Translations under genes and position numbers: made by a program
Part shown: positions 56,231 through 64,000 of the stretch, piece by piece
How positions within the stretch are numbered: position 1 is the stretch's first letter
Layout: the number at the start of each line of letters is the position of its first letter
Source of the DNA: Bacteroidota bacterium
GTDB lineage: Bacteria > Bacteroidota > Bacteroidia > Bacteroidales > VadinHA17
Length of the DNA: 64,000 bases
Direction: 5' to 3'
NCBI GenBank assembly: GCA_029552825.1
Contig: JAKPDL010000008.1
Coordinates: forward strand, 1-64,000
Notes under the pieces: generated by a model
Seen by the model: the letters and a program-made list of their open reading frames with translations, nothing else
Told to the model about the DNA's origin: nothing
Database searches by the model: none

Positions 56231-57106
56231 ATGAATATTCTTGATGAAATAAAAACCCGCGTTCTGTTGTGCGACGGTGCATGGGGCACATTGCTCCAAC
56301 AGAAGGGGCTCCAGCCCGGGGAATGCCCGGAATTATGGAATCTTACGAGACGGGATGATGTGTTAGACATTGCCCGCAGTTATATCGAGGCAGGAGCAGA
56401 CATAATTGAAACAAACAGTTTTGGAGGAAGCAGAATAAAACTCTCACAGTACGGGTTGGACGATAAAGCATCTTTAATAAATGAAACTGCTGCATCAATT
56501 TCGCGCGAAGCAGCCGGACCAGATCGGCACGTTGCCGGTTCAATAGGACCTACAGGAAAAATACTTATGACAGGTGATATCACTGCCGATGAACTGTATG
56601 AAGCCTTCAGCGAACAGGCAACCGCACTCGAAAAAGGGGGAGCCGATATCATAATAATCGAAACGATGAGCGATGCCGAAGAAGCTGCTATCGCTGTAAA
56701 GGCCGCAAAAGAAAATACCCACTGCACAGTAATAGCTACCATGACCTTCAACCCGGCACCAGATGGAACATATTATACAATCATGGGCGTTACCCCTGCC
56801 GATATGATAAGAATACTCCGAGAGGCAGGTGCAGATATAATCGGCTCAAACTGCGGAAATGGCACGGAAGTGCTTACAGGTGTGGCACGTGCTATAAGGG
56901 AAGCCGACCGCGAAGTCCCTCTCATCATCCAGCCTAATGCGGGTGTGCCACAACTTATTGATGGCAAGACAATCTTTCCCGAATCACCCGAAATTATGTC
57001 ATCATTCGTACCAGAATTGGTAAGCATTGGAGTTAACATAATCGGTGGCTGCTGCGGCACAACACCCGAACATATTAAAGCAATGGCCAGAAAACTGGGC
57101 AGGTAA
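56231..57106 (+). CDS. Stand-alone homocysteine S-methyltransferase domain protein (MetH N-terminal-like)
   Basis: The 291 residues form the Hcy-binding TIM barrel that makes up the first domain of cobalamin-dependent methionine synthase. The zinc-binding cysteines are in GSNCGNG and GGCCGTTPEH. The start matches MetH (RVLLCDGAWGTLLQQKG). The folate, cobalamin and reactivation domains are absent, so it is either a betaine-type/other methyl-donor enzyme or one part of a split MetH whose partners lie elsewhere. The metK context suits methionine recycling. Confidence 0.9.
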   Translation: MNILDEIKTRVLLCDGAWGTLLQQKGLQPGECPELWNLTRRDDVLDIARSYIEAGADIIETNSFGGSRIKLSQYGLDDKASLINETAASISREAAGPDRHVAGSIGPTGKILMTGDITADELYEAFSEQATALEKGGADIIIIETMSDAEEAAIAVKAAKENTHCTVIATMTFNPAPDGTYYTIMGVTPADMIRILREAGADIIGSNCGNGTEVLTGVARAIREADREVPLIIQPNAGVPQLIDGKTIFPESPEIMSSFVPELVSIGVNIIGGCCGTTPEHIKAMARKLGR

Positions 57107-57110
57107 ACAT

Positions 57111-58286
57111 CTACTTACTTATAAGCCTGAATAACTTACCAACACGAAGGGGATAATAAAGCAATGCTTTAAGTGTATTATTTACACCATATCTGACCTT
57201 CATGAAAGTCAGAGAAGGAAAGATGTCACCTAAAACAAACAGAATCTTGCGGTGTATACCCGGAATGTCACGTATCATCCTCCGGTATACCTTCCCGGGA
57301 TTAACAGGTTTATTTCCTTTCGGACTTTTTAAAAAGAAAATAAATCTGTTTATAGAATCAGGATTGAACCTCCTGCTTGTAAATTCATTCAGCCAATCGG
57401 GAAATTCAAGACCCCATAAATCTCTTAAAGGCTCAAGCTTCCATGCAAGAATTTTTGTCAAACCTGCTTCTTTTGCATCCTCAAGAAGCTTATACCTGAA
57501 TATCTCACTCCCATATTTTTCCGCCATCAAAACAAGATCCGCATAAAGCCTGAGTTGTGATTCGTCGTTCAGCTCGTGAAAATAAAGATGCCTTACGAGA
57601 TAAAGGAAGAAAAGCTCAGGGTCCGGGACATAAGCTGTTTCCCGTTCGAGTCTTATCTCCCTTGCCGTCTCAATTACTTTTGAGGTCAAATTATTCTTCT
57701 TACCCGGGAAAAGCTCAAGGTGGATATCAACCGAGAGGCCATTTTTCATAAGTGTAGGGAGATGTTTTCCCGTCCATTCCATTATAGGTTTATGAAAACC
57801 CGATTTTACAGGCAACGAATCATAGCCGTTATGCAGAAGAATATCTCTTGCTTTCAGGAAATCGCGCCTGCTTATCAGCAGGTCTATATCAGTCATCTGG
57901 CGCAGGCCTGAGTTTCCGTATAAAGTCAGTTCAAGGGCAAGACCTTTAAGAAGAACAACTTTTATACCTGCCCTGTTAAGCAAAGATATTACTTCTTCAG
58001 CTCCAGTCAGATGAAAGGCATTTCTGGTAACGCTTAACAGAAGTGAAGAATGGAGCACAGAGGCATTCTTTTCAGGAAGATAGTTCAACAGTTCAAGCTT
58101 TTCAAGATTGTGCCACACAAGTGCAGCTATTCCATGCTCCATAGCAAGATTCGTGAAATAATCCCAGTCACTCGTTAATCTAACAAGTTCACTAATTCTG
58201 CCACGAAGTTTCTCATCAAATGAAAGGCGGCAAAGACCTATGAGCAATATTTCCTCATCCCTTATTTCAAGAAGTCTGTTCCCCAT
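57111..58286 (-). CDS. Nucleotidyltransferase-family protein (NTP_transf_5-like), last gene of the PqqD/HprK module
   Basis: The 391 residues carry a minimal nucleotidyltransferase core, KGLALELTLYGNSGLRQMTDIDLLI, with Lys114-Gly115, Arg129, Asp133 and Asp135 as candidate catalytic residues. This is the pattern of the uncharacterised nucleotidyltransferase family PF14907, often found beside PqqD-like proteins and HPr-kinase-like kinases. The C-terminal 150 residues are helical and basic. Its ATG overlaps the ABC transporter stop by 20 bases, so the genes are translationally linked. The nucleotide and the target are unknown. Confidence 0.82.
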   Translation of the reverse strand: MGNRLLEIRDEEILLIGLCRLSFDEKLRGRISELVRLTSDWDYFTNLAMEHGIAALVWHNLEKLELLNYLPEKNASVLHSSLLLSVTRNAFHLTGAEEVISLLNRAGIKVVLLKGLALELTLYGNSGLRQMTDIDLLISRRDFLKARDILLHNGYDSLPVKSGFHKPIMEWTGKHLPTLMKNGLSVDIHLELFPGKKNNLTSKVIETAREIRLERETAYVPDPELFFLYLVRHLYFHELNDESQLRLYADLVLMAEKYGSEIFRYKLLEDAKEAGLTKILAWKLEPLRDLWGLEFPDWLNEFTSRRFNPDSINRFIFFLKSPKGNKPVNPGKVYRRMIRDIPGIHRKILFVLGDIFPSLTFMKVRYGVNNTLKALLYYPLRVGKLFRLISK

Positions 58287-60066
58287 CCCCTAGCATATTT
58301 TTCTGCCTTGTATACATATTATAATACAATCCCTTTTTCATCATCAATTCAGTGTGTGTTCCATTTTCTGCTATTCTGCCGCCTTCCAGGACAACTACCC
58401 TGTCGGCTAGTCTGACACTGGTGAAGCGGTGGCTTATAAGCAGCACGGTCTGCCCTTTGACTATTTCTCTGAAACGGCTGAAAATTTCATATTCCGATTC
58501 CGAATCAATAGCACTCGAAGGCTCATCGAGTATCATCACTGATGCATCACGATAAATGGTCCGGGCCAGAGCAATCTTCTGCCATTCACCCCAGCTCAAT
58601 TCACGGCTCTCGTCAAACAGAGGTCCAATCTGTGTATCATAACCTCCGGGCAGTGATTCAATCAATGAGTGTATACCTGCCGACATTGCAGCAAGCTTCA
58701 TCCTTTCCTCCTGCCTCCCTGCTTCTATGTTTCCAAGTAAAATGTTCTCCCCCGCGCTCAAATTGTACAGCATGAAATCCTGAAAAAGTACCGAAAACTG
58801 TTTTCTGTATTCCTCCGGCTTAAAATTCCTTATATTTTTTCCGTCAAAAAATACAGCCCCACTATCAGGGTCGTAGAGTCTGCAAAGTATTCGCACCAGA
58901 GTACTTTTACCGGAGCCATTCGAACCAACAAGCGCAACAATCTCCCCCTTCTTTAGTGTCAGATTGACATCTTTCAGCGCCGGAGAATTATTACCGGGAT
59001 ATGTAAAAGTTACATTTTCAAATCTTATTTCCTTTTTAAGCGGAGTTACTTCAGAAACCGGCTCATCTTCTTTTATTTTTTCTTTCAGCATCAAAAATTC
59101 AAAGATGTCACCGGTAAACAATGAATCTTCATAAAGACCCGCTACCGAACTCAGGATATCTCTTATATATATCAACCCCTGTCTGAAAGCCAGTATGAGC
59201 ATTGCCATATTTCCGAGCGTAATTTCCCCGCTTATCGTCTGACGTGCAATAACATAAAGCACGATAAAAAGTGCTGATGCCTTAATTACGCCTGAAACTG
59301 TTTCGATAGCAGTTCTCTTGCGTAAAATGTCTATTTCTTTTTCTTTATATTGTCTGAACGACTCTTTGAAATGAGAGATAAAATAATCACCGAGTCCAAA
59401 TAGCCTTATTTCCCTCGATGGCCGGTCTCCTGTTAGCAACCAGTTGAAATATCCTGCTTTCCTCTCCTCGGGCGTTAGTTCCTTTCTAAAGTAATAAAGA
59501 ACTGAAGCATAATGTAGCCTCATCCATATGCCTGGAATATTTACTACTACAAGCAGCAGGGCTATCCACCAGTTCAAAGTAAAGAGAAGGCTGGCCATTA
59601 GAATAAGTGAAATAATCCCCCTGAACAGAGCAACGAAGTTGTTGAGTATGTTATTCGGTCGCCATGTAGCTTCTCTGACTGCCCTCGACAATTTATCAAA
59701 ATAAGAAGGATTTTCGAAATTAATCAGATCCAGAGCTGTGGCTTTTGAATGCAAAAGCTTATACATGTATTCCTCAAGACGGTACGACTGCTTTTTCCTT
59801 ATATAATTCCCTATTTCTGACGACATCTCATCAATCAAAAATACAACTATAACAGCTGTAATTGAATAGACAATTCGGGCAGTAGATACCTCTCCGCCTG
59901 ATGAAACACCCTGGGTTATCGTATCAATCAGGCTTCTTATGAGGAACAGCAGTACAAGTGGAATAAAACTTCTGAGCAAAGAGACTGCAACATTTGCAGC
60001 AGTCCACCCCGGAGCACTCTCTCTTACAAGCTTTACTGACTCAAAAAGAAGTCTTAAATTTTTCAT
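58267..60066 (-). CDS. ABC exporter (fused membrane and ATPase domains) with altered signature motif
   Basis: The 599 residues have a membrane domain (helices at about 25-45, 62-80, 140-185, 258-300) and a nucleotide-binding domain from about 345. Walker A is GSNGSGKST at 381-389, Walker B VMILDE at 510-515, H-loop His in LLISHRFTS. The signature reads LSWGEWQKIALAR at 490-502, with Trp492 where the first Gly of LSGGE is expected. The WQKIALAR form is usual in exporters of ribosomal peptide clusters. No peptidase C39 domain is present at the N-terminus. It lies 24 bases after the protease gene. Substrate unknown. Confidence 0.88.
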   Translation of the reverse strand: MKNLRLLFESVKLVRESAPGWTAANVAVSLLRSFIPLVLLFLIRSLIDTITQGVSSGGEVSTARIVYSITAVIVVFLIDEMSSEIGNYIRKKQSYRLEEYMYKLLHSKATALDLINFENPSYFDKLSRAVREATWRPNNILNNFVALFRGIISLILMASLLFTLNWWIALLLVVVNIPGIWMRLHYASVLYYFRKELTPEERKAGYFNWLLTGDRPSREIRLFGLGDYFISHFKESFRQYKEKEIDILRKRTAIETVSGVIKASALFIVLYVIARQTISGEITLGNMAMLILAFRQGLIYIRDILSSVAGLYEDSLFTGDIFEFLMLKEKIKEDEPVSEVTPLKKEIRFENVTFTYPGNNSPALKDVNLTLKKGEIVALVGSNGSGKSTLVRILCRLYDPDSGAVFFDGKNIRNFKPEEYRKQFSVLFQDFMLYNLSAGENILLGNIEAGRQEERMKLAAMSAGIHSLIESLPGGYDTQIGPLFDESRELSWGEWQKIALARTIYRDASVMILDEPSSAIDSESEYEIFSRFREIVKGQTVLLISHRFTSVRLADRVVVLEGGRIAENGTHTELMMKKGLYYNMYTRQKNMLGDGEQTS

Positions 60067-60090
60067 CAGGCCAGATGTCAGTTTATTATT

Positions 60091-60540
60091 TTATTTTTTC
60101 AGATTCTTGAATCTGCCGGCAATATGTATCATAATCACTCTCCAACGGTTAAAGAAATAATTTGGCTTCTTTGAAAATTCAGCAGGCAACCGGGCAAAAC
60201 CTTCCAACCCGGTGACTCTGCCGGGTATCATATCGATTGTTACAGGTGCATCAGGGAAAGGATTGCTGTCGCCACGTGCAATATATTTCTTTTTTCCTCC
60301 CTCGTCAATAATTTCAACAATCCGGTGCACCACTATTCCCTTGTCCTTATTTATTGCAACAATTTCGCCTTTCTGAGGCAGACCTTTTAATCTGATAGGT
60401 TCAATCATGATTACCATTCCAGGTTTTATGGTGGGATACATGCTGTATCCGTGAGCTTTGATCCTTATTGTCTTCCCCTCCGAAAGGAGCGAAACGCTTA
60501 TGTTCCTTAATTCATCTATATGTTTTCTGTGAATGCTCAT
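60091..60540 (-). CDS. S24/S26-family signal-peptidase-like serine protease
   Basis: The 149 residues contain the signal-peptidase signature GYSMYPTIKPG with nucleophile Ser33, then a second motif GIVVHRIV with His72 where bacterial SPase I has Lys, and RGDSN with Asp91. Ser-His-Asp is the arrangement of archaeal and ER-type (SipW-like) peptidases. There is no clear N-terminal anchor helix, and the only mildly hydrophobic stretch is at the C-terminus (VIMIHIAGRF), so it may be membrane-associated loosely or act in the cytoplasm. Overlaps the kinase gene by 29 bases. Its role in cleaving an exported peptide is inferred. Confidence 0.78.
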   Translation of the reverse strand: MSIHRKHIDELRNISVSLLSEGKTIRIKAHGYSMYPTIKPGMVIMIEPIRLKGLPQKGEIVAINKDKGIVVHRIVEIIDEGGKKKYIARGDSNPFPDAPVTIDMIPGRVTGLEGFARLPAEFSKKPNYFFNRWRVIMIHIAGRFKNLKK

Positions 60541-61423
60541 GGTCCAGTATAAAATTAATTGCTGAAGGTTCAGGTTTGAAATAAAACCGGAAAACCCTGA
60601 TTTTTTCGCACATATCTGTTATAGCGTTAACAAGATTACCAGTTATATTCTTGTCCCAGTTGTGCTGAATACAGTTTGCAAGCAGCTGGCTCACTGCCTG
60701 TACACCGCTCAATGGCTCAATTCTATTTTCCATACCGTGCTCAATTAGAAATATTGCGCTGAGCGGTGCTTCAAGAGGTTTGTCATTATTATATACAGGA
60801 GTATTATAGAAACGGTACTCACCATTCATCTTTCTGATTATAAGTCTGTCGTCGTGGATCACCCTGGCGCCGGCATCATGCCACAAACGTGCAATTGTTG
60901 ATTTTCCTTTCCCCGACACCCCGCTGAAAATATAGCCTCTATCTTCAAAACCGACTCCTGAAGCATGAATCATGATATCGTTGCTTATTACAGTAAGATA
61001 ATAAAGCAGAAGTCCGTCGAGCGGATAAGCCAGCGGATCAATCTTCCCTCCCTTACCTTCAATCCAGAGCTCCCAGACATCCGACTGCAGCGAAAAAATA
61101 AGAGTACCTCTATCCTGTGACTCTTCAAGAGGGAATATGGTACAGATGTAGAGCCCCCCCTCTTTATCACGGTAAACATCCCAGAACTCCTCACTCCTTA
61201 TAAAGGTTTTTCCCTCTCTCTCCCCAACAAAAGGAGCATGAAAAACCCTTTCTGCTCCAGCAGGCAGAATAAATTGTCCGGTGTGAACTCTTATCAAAAT
61301 ATCATGTTTATTACTCTGCACCCGACTTCCTTCAAATCTTGCCGAAGGCCCAAGGAGGGGTCCGCCAGGTGCAGATTTTACCTTTATATTATATCCTGCA
61401 ATATTCAGGCAGTATTCTCTCAT
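60512..61423 (-). CDS. HPr-kinase-like serine kinase (C-terminal P-loop domain)
   Basis: The 303 residues end with a P-loop domain like the HprK/P C-terminus: MIHASGV at 151-157, Walker A GVSGKGKST at 168-176 and the acidic HDD at 190-192. The normal HprK N-terminal sensor domain is replaced by an unrelated 140-residue region with beta-rich character. Such kinases accompany PqqD-like proteins in several maturation clusters (the HprK-related kinase families) and in some lasso-peptide clusters. It lies 47 bases after the PqqD-like gene. The phosphorylation target is unknown. Confidence 0.82.
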   Translation of the reverse strand: MREYCLNIAGYNIKVKSAPGGPLLGPSARFEGSRVQSNKHDILIRVHTGQFILPAGAERVFHAPFVGEREGKTFIRSEEFWDVYRDKEGGLYICTIFPLEESQDRGTLIFSLQSDVWELWIEGKGGKIDPLAYPLDGLLLYYLTVISNDIMIHASGVGFEDRGYIFSGVSGKGKSTIARLWHDAGARVIHDDRLIIRKMNGEYRFYNTPVYNNDKPLEAPLSAIFLIEHGMENRIEPLSGVQAVSQLLANCIQHNWDKNITGNLVNAITDMCEKIRVFRFYFKPEPSAINFILDHEHSQKTYR

Positions 61424-61470
61424 TTACAATTTATTGTGTCACATAAGAATCCGGGAAGAAATCTAAATTC

Positions 61471-61758
61471 TCACATTTTGATGATCAGATATTCTTTCAT
61501 CGTGCTCAAAAAACCCAGTACATCTTTAGTTGCAGTATCTCTGTCGATTTCAAATTCGTCCACGACAAGCCGGATAATCTCTTCAACACTTTTTTCGCCG
61601 TCAATCTGTTCCCATATGAAAGCCCCTGTTTCATTAAGGGTGAATATACTGTCCATATCTGCAATATTGTCTGTTACCGGGACAATAATATATTCATTTC
61701 CAGTCTTGCGTGTCACAACCGATGAAGAACGGGAAGGTATCTGATTAAGTAATTCCAT
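61471..61758 (-). CDS. PqqD-family peptide-binding chaperone (RRE-like)
   Basis: The 95 residues match PqqD/RiPP-recognition-element proteins: LNQIPSRSSSVVTRKTGNEYIIV as the beta-hairpin, FTLNETGAFIWEQIDGEKSVEEIIRLVVDEFEI as the diagnostic FxLNxtgaxIWexidG plus helices, and a final helix TKDVLGFLSTMKEYLI. PqqD proteins bind a peptide substrate and present it to a modifying enzyme. It is the first gene of the five-gene minus-strand operon and is divergent from rnr. No precursor peptide is found between it and its neighbours. Confidence 0.9.
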   Translation of the reverse strand: MELLNQIPSRSSSVVTRKTGNEYIIVPVTDNIADMDSIFTLNETGAFIWEQIDGEKSVEEIIRLVVDEFEIDRDTATKDVLGFLSTMKEYLIIKM

Positions 61759-61775
61759 AAAATTTCAATATATGT

Positions 61776-61783
61776 CAAATTTA
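61776..61783 (-). promoter_or_regulatory. Promoter -7 element for the PqqD/HprK module
   Basis: The minus strand reads TAAATTTG (TAnnTTTG), 17 bases upstream of the PqqD-like ATG. All five genes downstream are overlapping or closely spaced, so this is probably the single promoter of the operon. Confidence 0.4.
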
Positions 61784-61807
61784 TGAATTTTAACCTTTGG
61801 TAATTCT

Positions 61808-61815
61808 TACCTTTG
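61808..61815 (+). promoter_or_regulatory. Promoter -7 element for rnr
   Basis: TACCTTTG matches TAnnTTTG and ends 14 bases before the ATG at 61830. It overlaps the in-frame TTG-started extension (61797), which supports the internal ATG as the real start. Confidence 0.4.
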
Positions 61816-61829
61816 CAAAAACCAGAAAA

Positions 61830-63959
61830 ATGGCTAAACGTAAAAAAGGCGAAGGGAAAAAATCTTTCTCCTCTGCTGAGCTTGAGGAACTTGTAAAAGG
61901 TGTTCTGAACAATTACGCAGGACAATCATTTAATTACAAGCAGATAGCTAAAAAGCTGAATATAAGCGATGAGCATCAACGAAAACAAATAATTGGCATT
62001 TTATCATCCCTGGCTTCAAAGGGACTTATTAAAGAAACACGCCGTGGCCGGTACCTGGTGAAAGCCGGAAAAGGATATATTACCGGTACTGTAGAGCTTA
62101 CAAGAATGGGATACGGCTTTGTTATTTCCGACGAAATAGATGATGATGTGTTTGTTTCATCCAGAAATCTGAAGACAGCTCTTCATGGCGACAAAGTGAA
62201 AGTTAGACTATATGCACGGAGAAAAGGAACAAGACCCGAAGGAGAGGTAGTTGCCATACTTGAAAGGGCAAAATCAACATTTGTCGGAACTGTAGAGATA
62301 GTTTCCAACATGGCTTTCCTTATTCCCGATAATAAGAATATGCCCTTTGACATTTTCATCCCGAAATCAAAAATCAATGGTGCCAAACAGGGGCAGAAAG
62401 CGGTTGCAAGGGTTATAGAATGGGATTCGAGGGCTAAAAATCCGGTTGGCGAGATAGTTGAAGTGCTTGGTTATCCTGGTGAACATGAAACTGAAATACA
62501 CGCAATACTTGCCGAGTTCGAACTCCCTTATGATTTCCCGCCGGAAGTTGAAAAAGAAGCAGAGAAAATTCCTGATGCCATTACCGGTGAAGATCTTAAA
62601 GGGCGTCGCGACTTCAGGGACGTCCCAACTTTTACGATAGATCCTGCAGATGCACGCGATTTTGATGATGCTATATCCCTGCGCAGGCTTGATAACGGCA
62701 ACTGGGAAGTGGGTGTACATATTGCCGACGTAACATATTATGTAAAACCTGGAACACTCCTCGACCAGGAAGCCCGGCAGAGAGCAACATCGGTATACCT
62801 TGTCGATAGAGTCGTTCCGATGCTCCCTGAAAAATTATCAAACCATGTATGTTCTCTTAATCCGTATGAAGATAAACTGACTTTCTCAGTTGTAATGGAG
62901 ATGAACGATAATGCAGAAGTTCTGTCGGAATGGTTTGGAAGGACGGTCATAAGATCCGACCGGAGGTTCTCATACGGAGAAGCCCAGAAAATTATCGACA
63001 CCGGAGAAGGTGATATGAAAGAGCAGCTCCTGGTACTCAACCGCCTTGCCCAGATCCTGAGAAAAAACCGTTTTGCCGCCGGTTCATTCTTCTTTGAACG
63101 CGTTGAGGTTCAGTTCGACCTCGATGAACATGGTAAACCCCTTGCAATAAAGTTCAGGGATATGGGAACTGCCAACCAGCTGATAGAAGAATTTATGCTC
63201 CTTGCCAACAGAAGGGTTGCTGAGTTCGTGGGTAAAAAATTAAAAGGGAAAACATTTGTTTACCGTATTCACGACAAACCTGATCCGGAAAAACTCGATT
63301 CATTCGTCCATTTCATCCAGCGATTCGGATATAAACTCGAAGTAAATAATATCAATAACCTTCCGAAAGCCATGAACAAACTGCTCAATCAGGCAGAGGG
63401 AACAAACGAACAGAACATAATTGAAACCCTTGCAATACGTTCAATGGCCAAAGCTGTCTATTCTACCGATAATATAGGGCATTACGGCCTATCTTTCAGG
63501 TACTATACCCACTTTACCTCCCCTATAAGACGCTACCCTGATATTATGGTTCACCGCCTCCTTGCAATGTACCTCAATAAGGAAAATCCCGGAGGAAAAG
63601 AAAAATACGAAAAACTGTGTGAACATTCCTCTAAAATGGAACGTGTCGCAATGGAAGCAGAAAGAGCCTCAATTAAATACAAACAGGTAGAGTTTATGGC
63701 GGATAAGATAGGTAAAGTCTTCGAAGGTGTCATTTCTGGAGTAACGGAATGGGGCATCTACGTTGAAATTATTGAGAATCAATGTGAAGGCATGATTCAT
63801 ATCCGCGACCTCGATGATGATTACTACGAATACGACGAAAGCAATTATTGTATAAGGGGCAGATATACAAAAAAGGAATACAGGCTTGGCGACAGGGTAA
63901 AGGTTGAAGTTGTAAAGGCCGATATCCAGAAAAAACAGCTTGATTACCGGCTTGCCTGA
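61830..63959 (+). CDS. rnr: Ribonuclease R
   Basis: This 3'-to-5' exoribonuclease degrades structured RNA. The ATG at 61830 gives 709 residues with a basic N-terminal tail (MAKRKKGEGKKS), a helix-turn-helix region, cold-shock domains, and the RNB catalytic domain with DPADARDFDDAISL (metal-binding Asp residues). A C-terminal S1 domain follows (VFEGVISGVTEWGIYVEIIENQCEGMI). Length and order match RNase R rather than RNase II. It ends 41 bases before the window edge. Confidence 0.96.
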   Translation: MAKRKKGEGKKSFSSAELEELVKGVLNNYAGQSFNYKQIAKKLNISDEHQRKQIIGILSSLASKGLIKETRRGRYLVKAGKGYITGTVELTRMGYGFVISDEIDDDVFVSSRNLKTALHGDKVKVRLYARRKGTRPEGEVVAILERAKSTFVGTVEIVSNMAFLIPDNKNMPFDIFIPKSKINGAKQGQKAVARVIEWDSRAKNPVGEIVEVLGYPGEHETEIHAILAEFELPYDFPPEVEKEAEKIPDAITGEDLKGRRDFRDVPTFTIDPADARDFDDAISLRRLDNGNWEVGVHIADVTYYVKPGTLLDQEARQRATSVYLVDRVVPMLPEKLSNHVCSLNPYEDKLTFSVVMEMNDNAEVLSEWFGRTVIRSDRRFSYGEAQKIIDTGEGDMKEQLLVLNRLAQILRKNRFAAGSFFFERVEVQFDLDEHGKPLAIKFRDMGTANQLIEEFMLLANRRVAEFVGKKLKGKTFVYRIHDKPDPEKLDSFVHFIQRFGYKLEVNNINNLPKAMNKLLNQAEGTNEQNIIETLAIRSMAKAVYSTDNIGHYGLSFRYYTHFTSPIRRYPDIMVHRLLAMYLNKENPGGKEKYEKLCEHSSKMERVAMEAERASIKYKQVEFMADKIGKVFEGVISGVTEWGIYVEIIENQCEGMIHIRDLDDDYYEYDESNYCIRGRYTKKEYRLGDRVKVEVVKADIQKKQLDYRLA

Positions 63960-64000
63960 TCTTCTTCAATTAGCCTTAAAAGTTCATTAATAGCTTTGTC
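63944..64000 (-). CDS. Possible 3' end of a gene entering from the right (partial)
   Basis: On the minus strand an open frame enters from the window edge (DKAINELLRLIEEDQASR) and stops at the TAA at 63946-63944, overlapping the rnr end by 16 bases. The helical, acidic and basic composition looks coding, but 18 codons are too few to identify it or exclude chance. Confidence 0.35.
   Translation of the reverse strand, partial: DKAINELLRLIEEDQASR

Noticed and set aside
61238-61744. 168-codon ORF across the HPr-kinase and PqqD genes on the plus strand, considered as a candidate precursor
   Set aside because: It is antisense to two confidently identified genes and has no leader-core peptide features.

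Overview
The window is a chromosomal segment of a Bacteroidota bacterium, probably a Bacteroidales or Marinilabiliales relative. This rests on a complete type IX secretion core (porP-gldK-gldL-gldM-gldN), a DUF4270 lipoprotein / short starch-synthase-like / panC / panD neighbourhood, an HU-like plus SPOR protein, a TonB-dependent receptor, a GldA-type ATPase, and a recurrent TAnnTTTG promoter -7 element in front of most operons. The DNA is AT-rich in the gaps, coding density is high, and I see no rRNA, tRNA, CRISPR array, phage or insertion sequence.

Layout. 1-3479: metG, converging with an HU/SPOR envelope gene. 3590-9688: a six-gene nucleotide-sugar operon (wbpE, wbpD, wbpB and wbpA/O-like genes, galE, rfbB), ending against a decayed glmS fragment (about 9705-9974). 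9983-15942: DUF4270 lipoprotein and a half-length starch-synthase-like gene on the minus strand; panC, panD, a UPF0104 membrane protein and radA on the plus strand. 15957-18311: penicillin-binding protein 1A. 18446-27918: topA, an arginase-fold protein that has lost metal ligands, then porP-gldKLMN, closed by a strong terminator. 27986-30695: manC, mlaE, mlaF. 30682-37205: a four-gene minus-strand envelope operon of unknown function. 37364-42210: TonB receptor, trpS, rbfA, a methyltransferase. 42207-47365: a LolC/E-type permease fused to a DUF4296 domain, an amidohydrolase, a radical SAM protein and a glycosyltransferase. 47351-50870: PAP2-like protein, rpoN, asnS. 51118-57106: tandem Usp, sodium/solute symporter, gldA-like ATPase, then metK (behind a SAM-II-like leader) and a stand-alone homocysteine methyltransferase. 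57111-61758: a compact five-gene minus-strand module (PqqD-like chaperone, HPr-kinase-like kinase, signal-peptidase-like protease, ABC exporter, nucleotidyltransferase). 61830-63959: rnr.

How it fits together. Most genes are housekeeping. Two themes stand out. First, the Wbp-type genes can make a diacetamido-uronic acid sugar nucleotide. In Porphyromonas this pathway supplies the sugar that links type IX cargo to surface polysaccharide, and here it lies in the same window as the secretion motor. Second, the module at 57111-61758 looks like a peptide-maturation and export system without a recognisable precursor. It is the best candidate for an undescribed system. Other points worth checking are the glmS remnant, the arginase pseudoenzyme, the permease-DUF4296 fusion, the half starch synthase and the candidate riboswitch.
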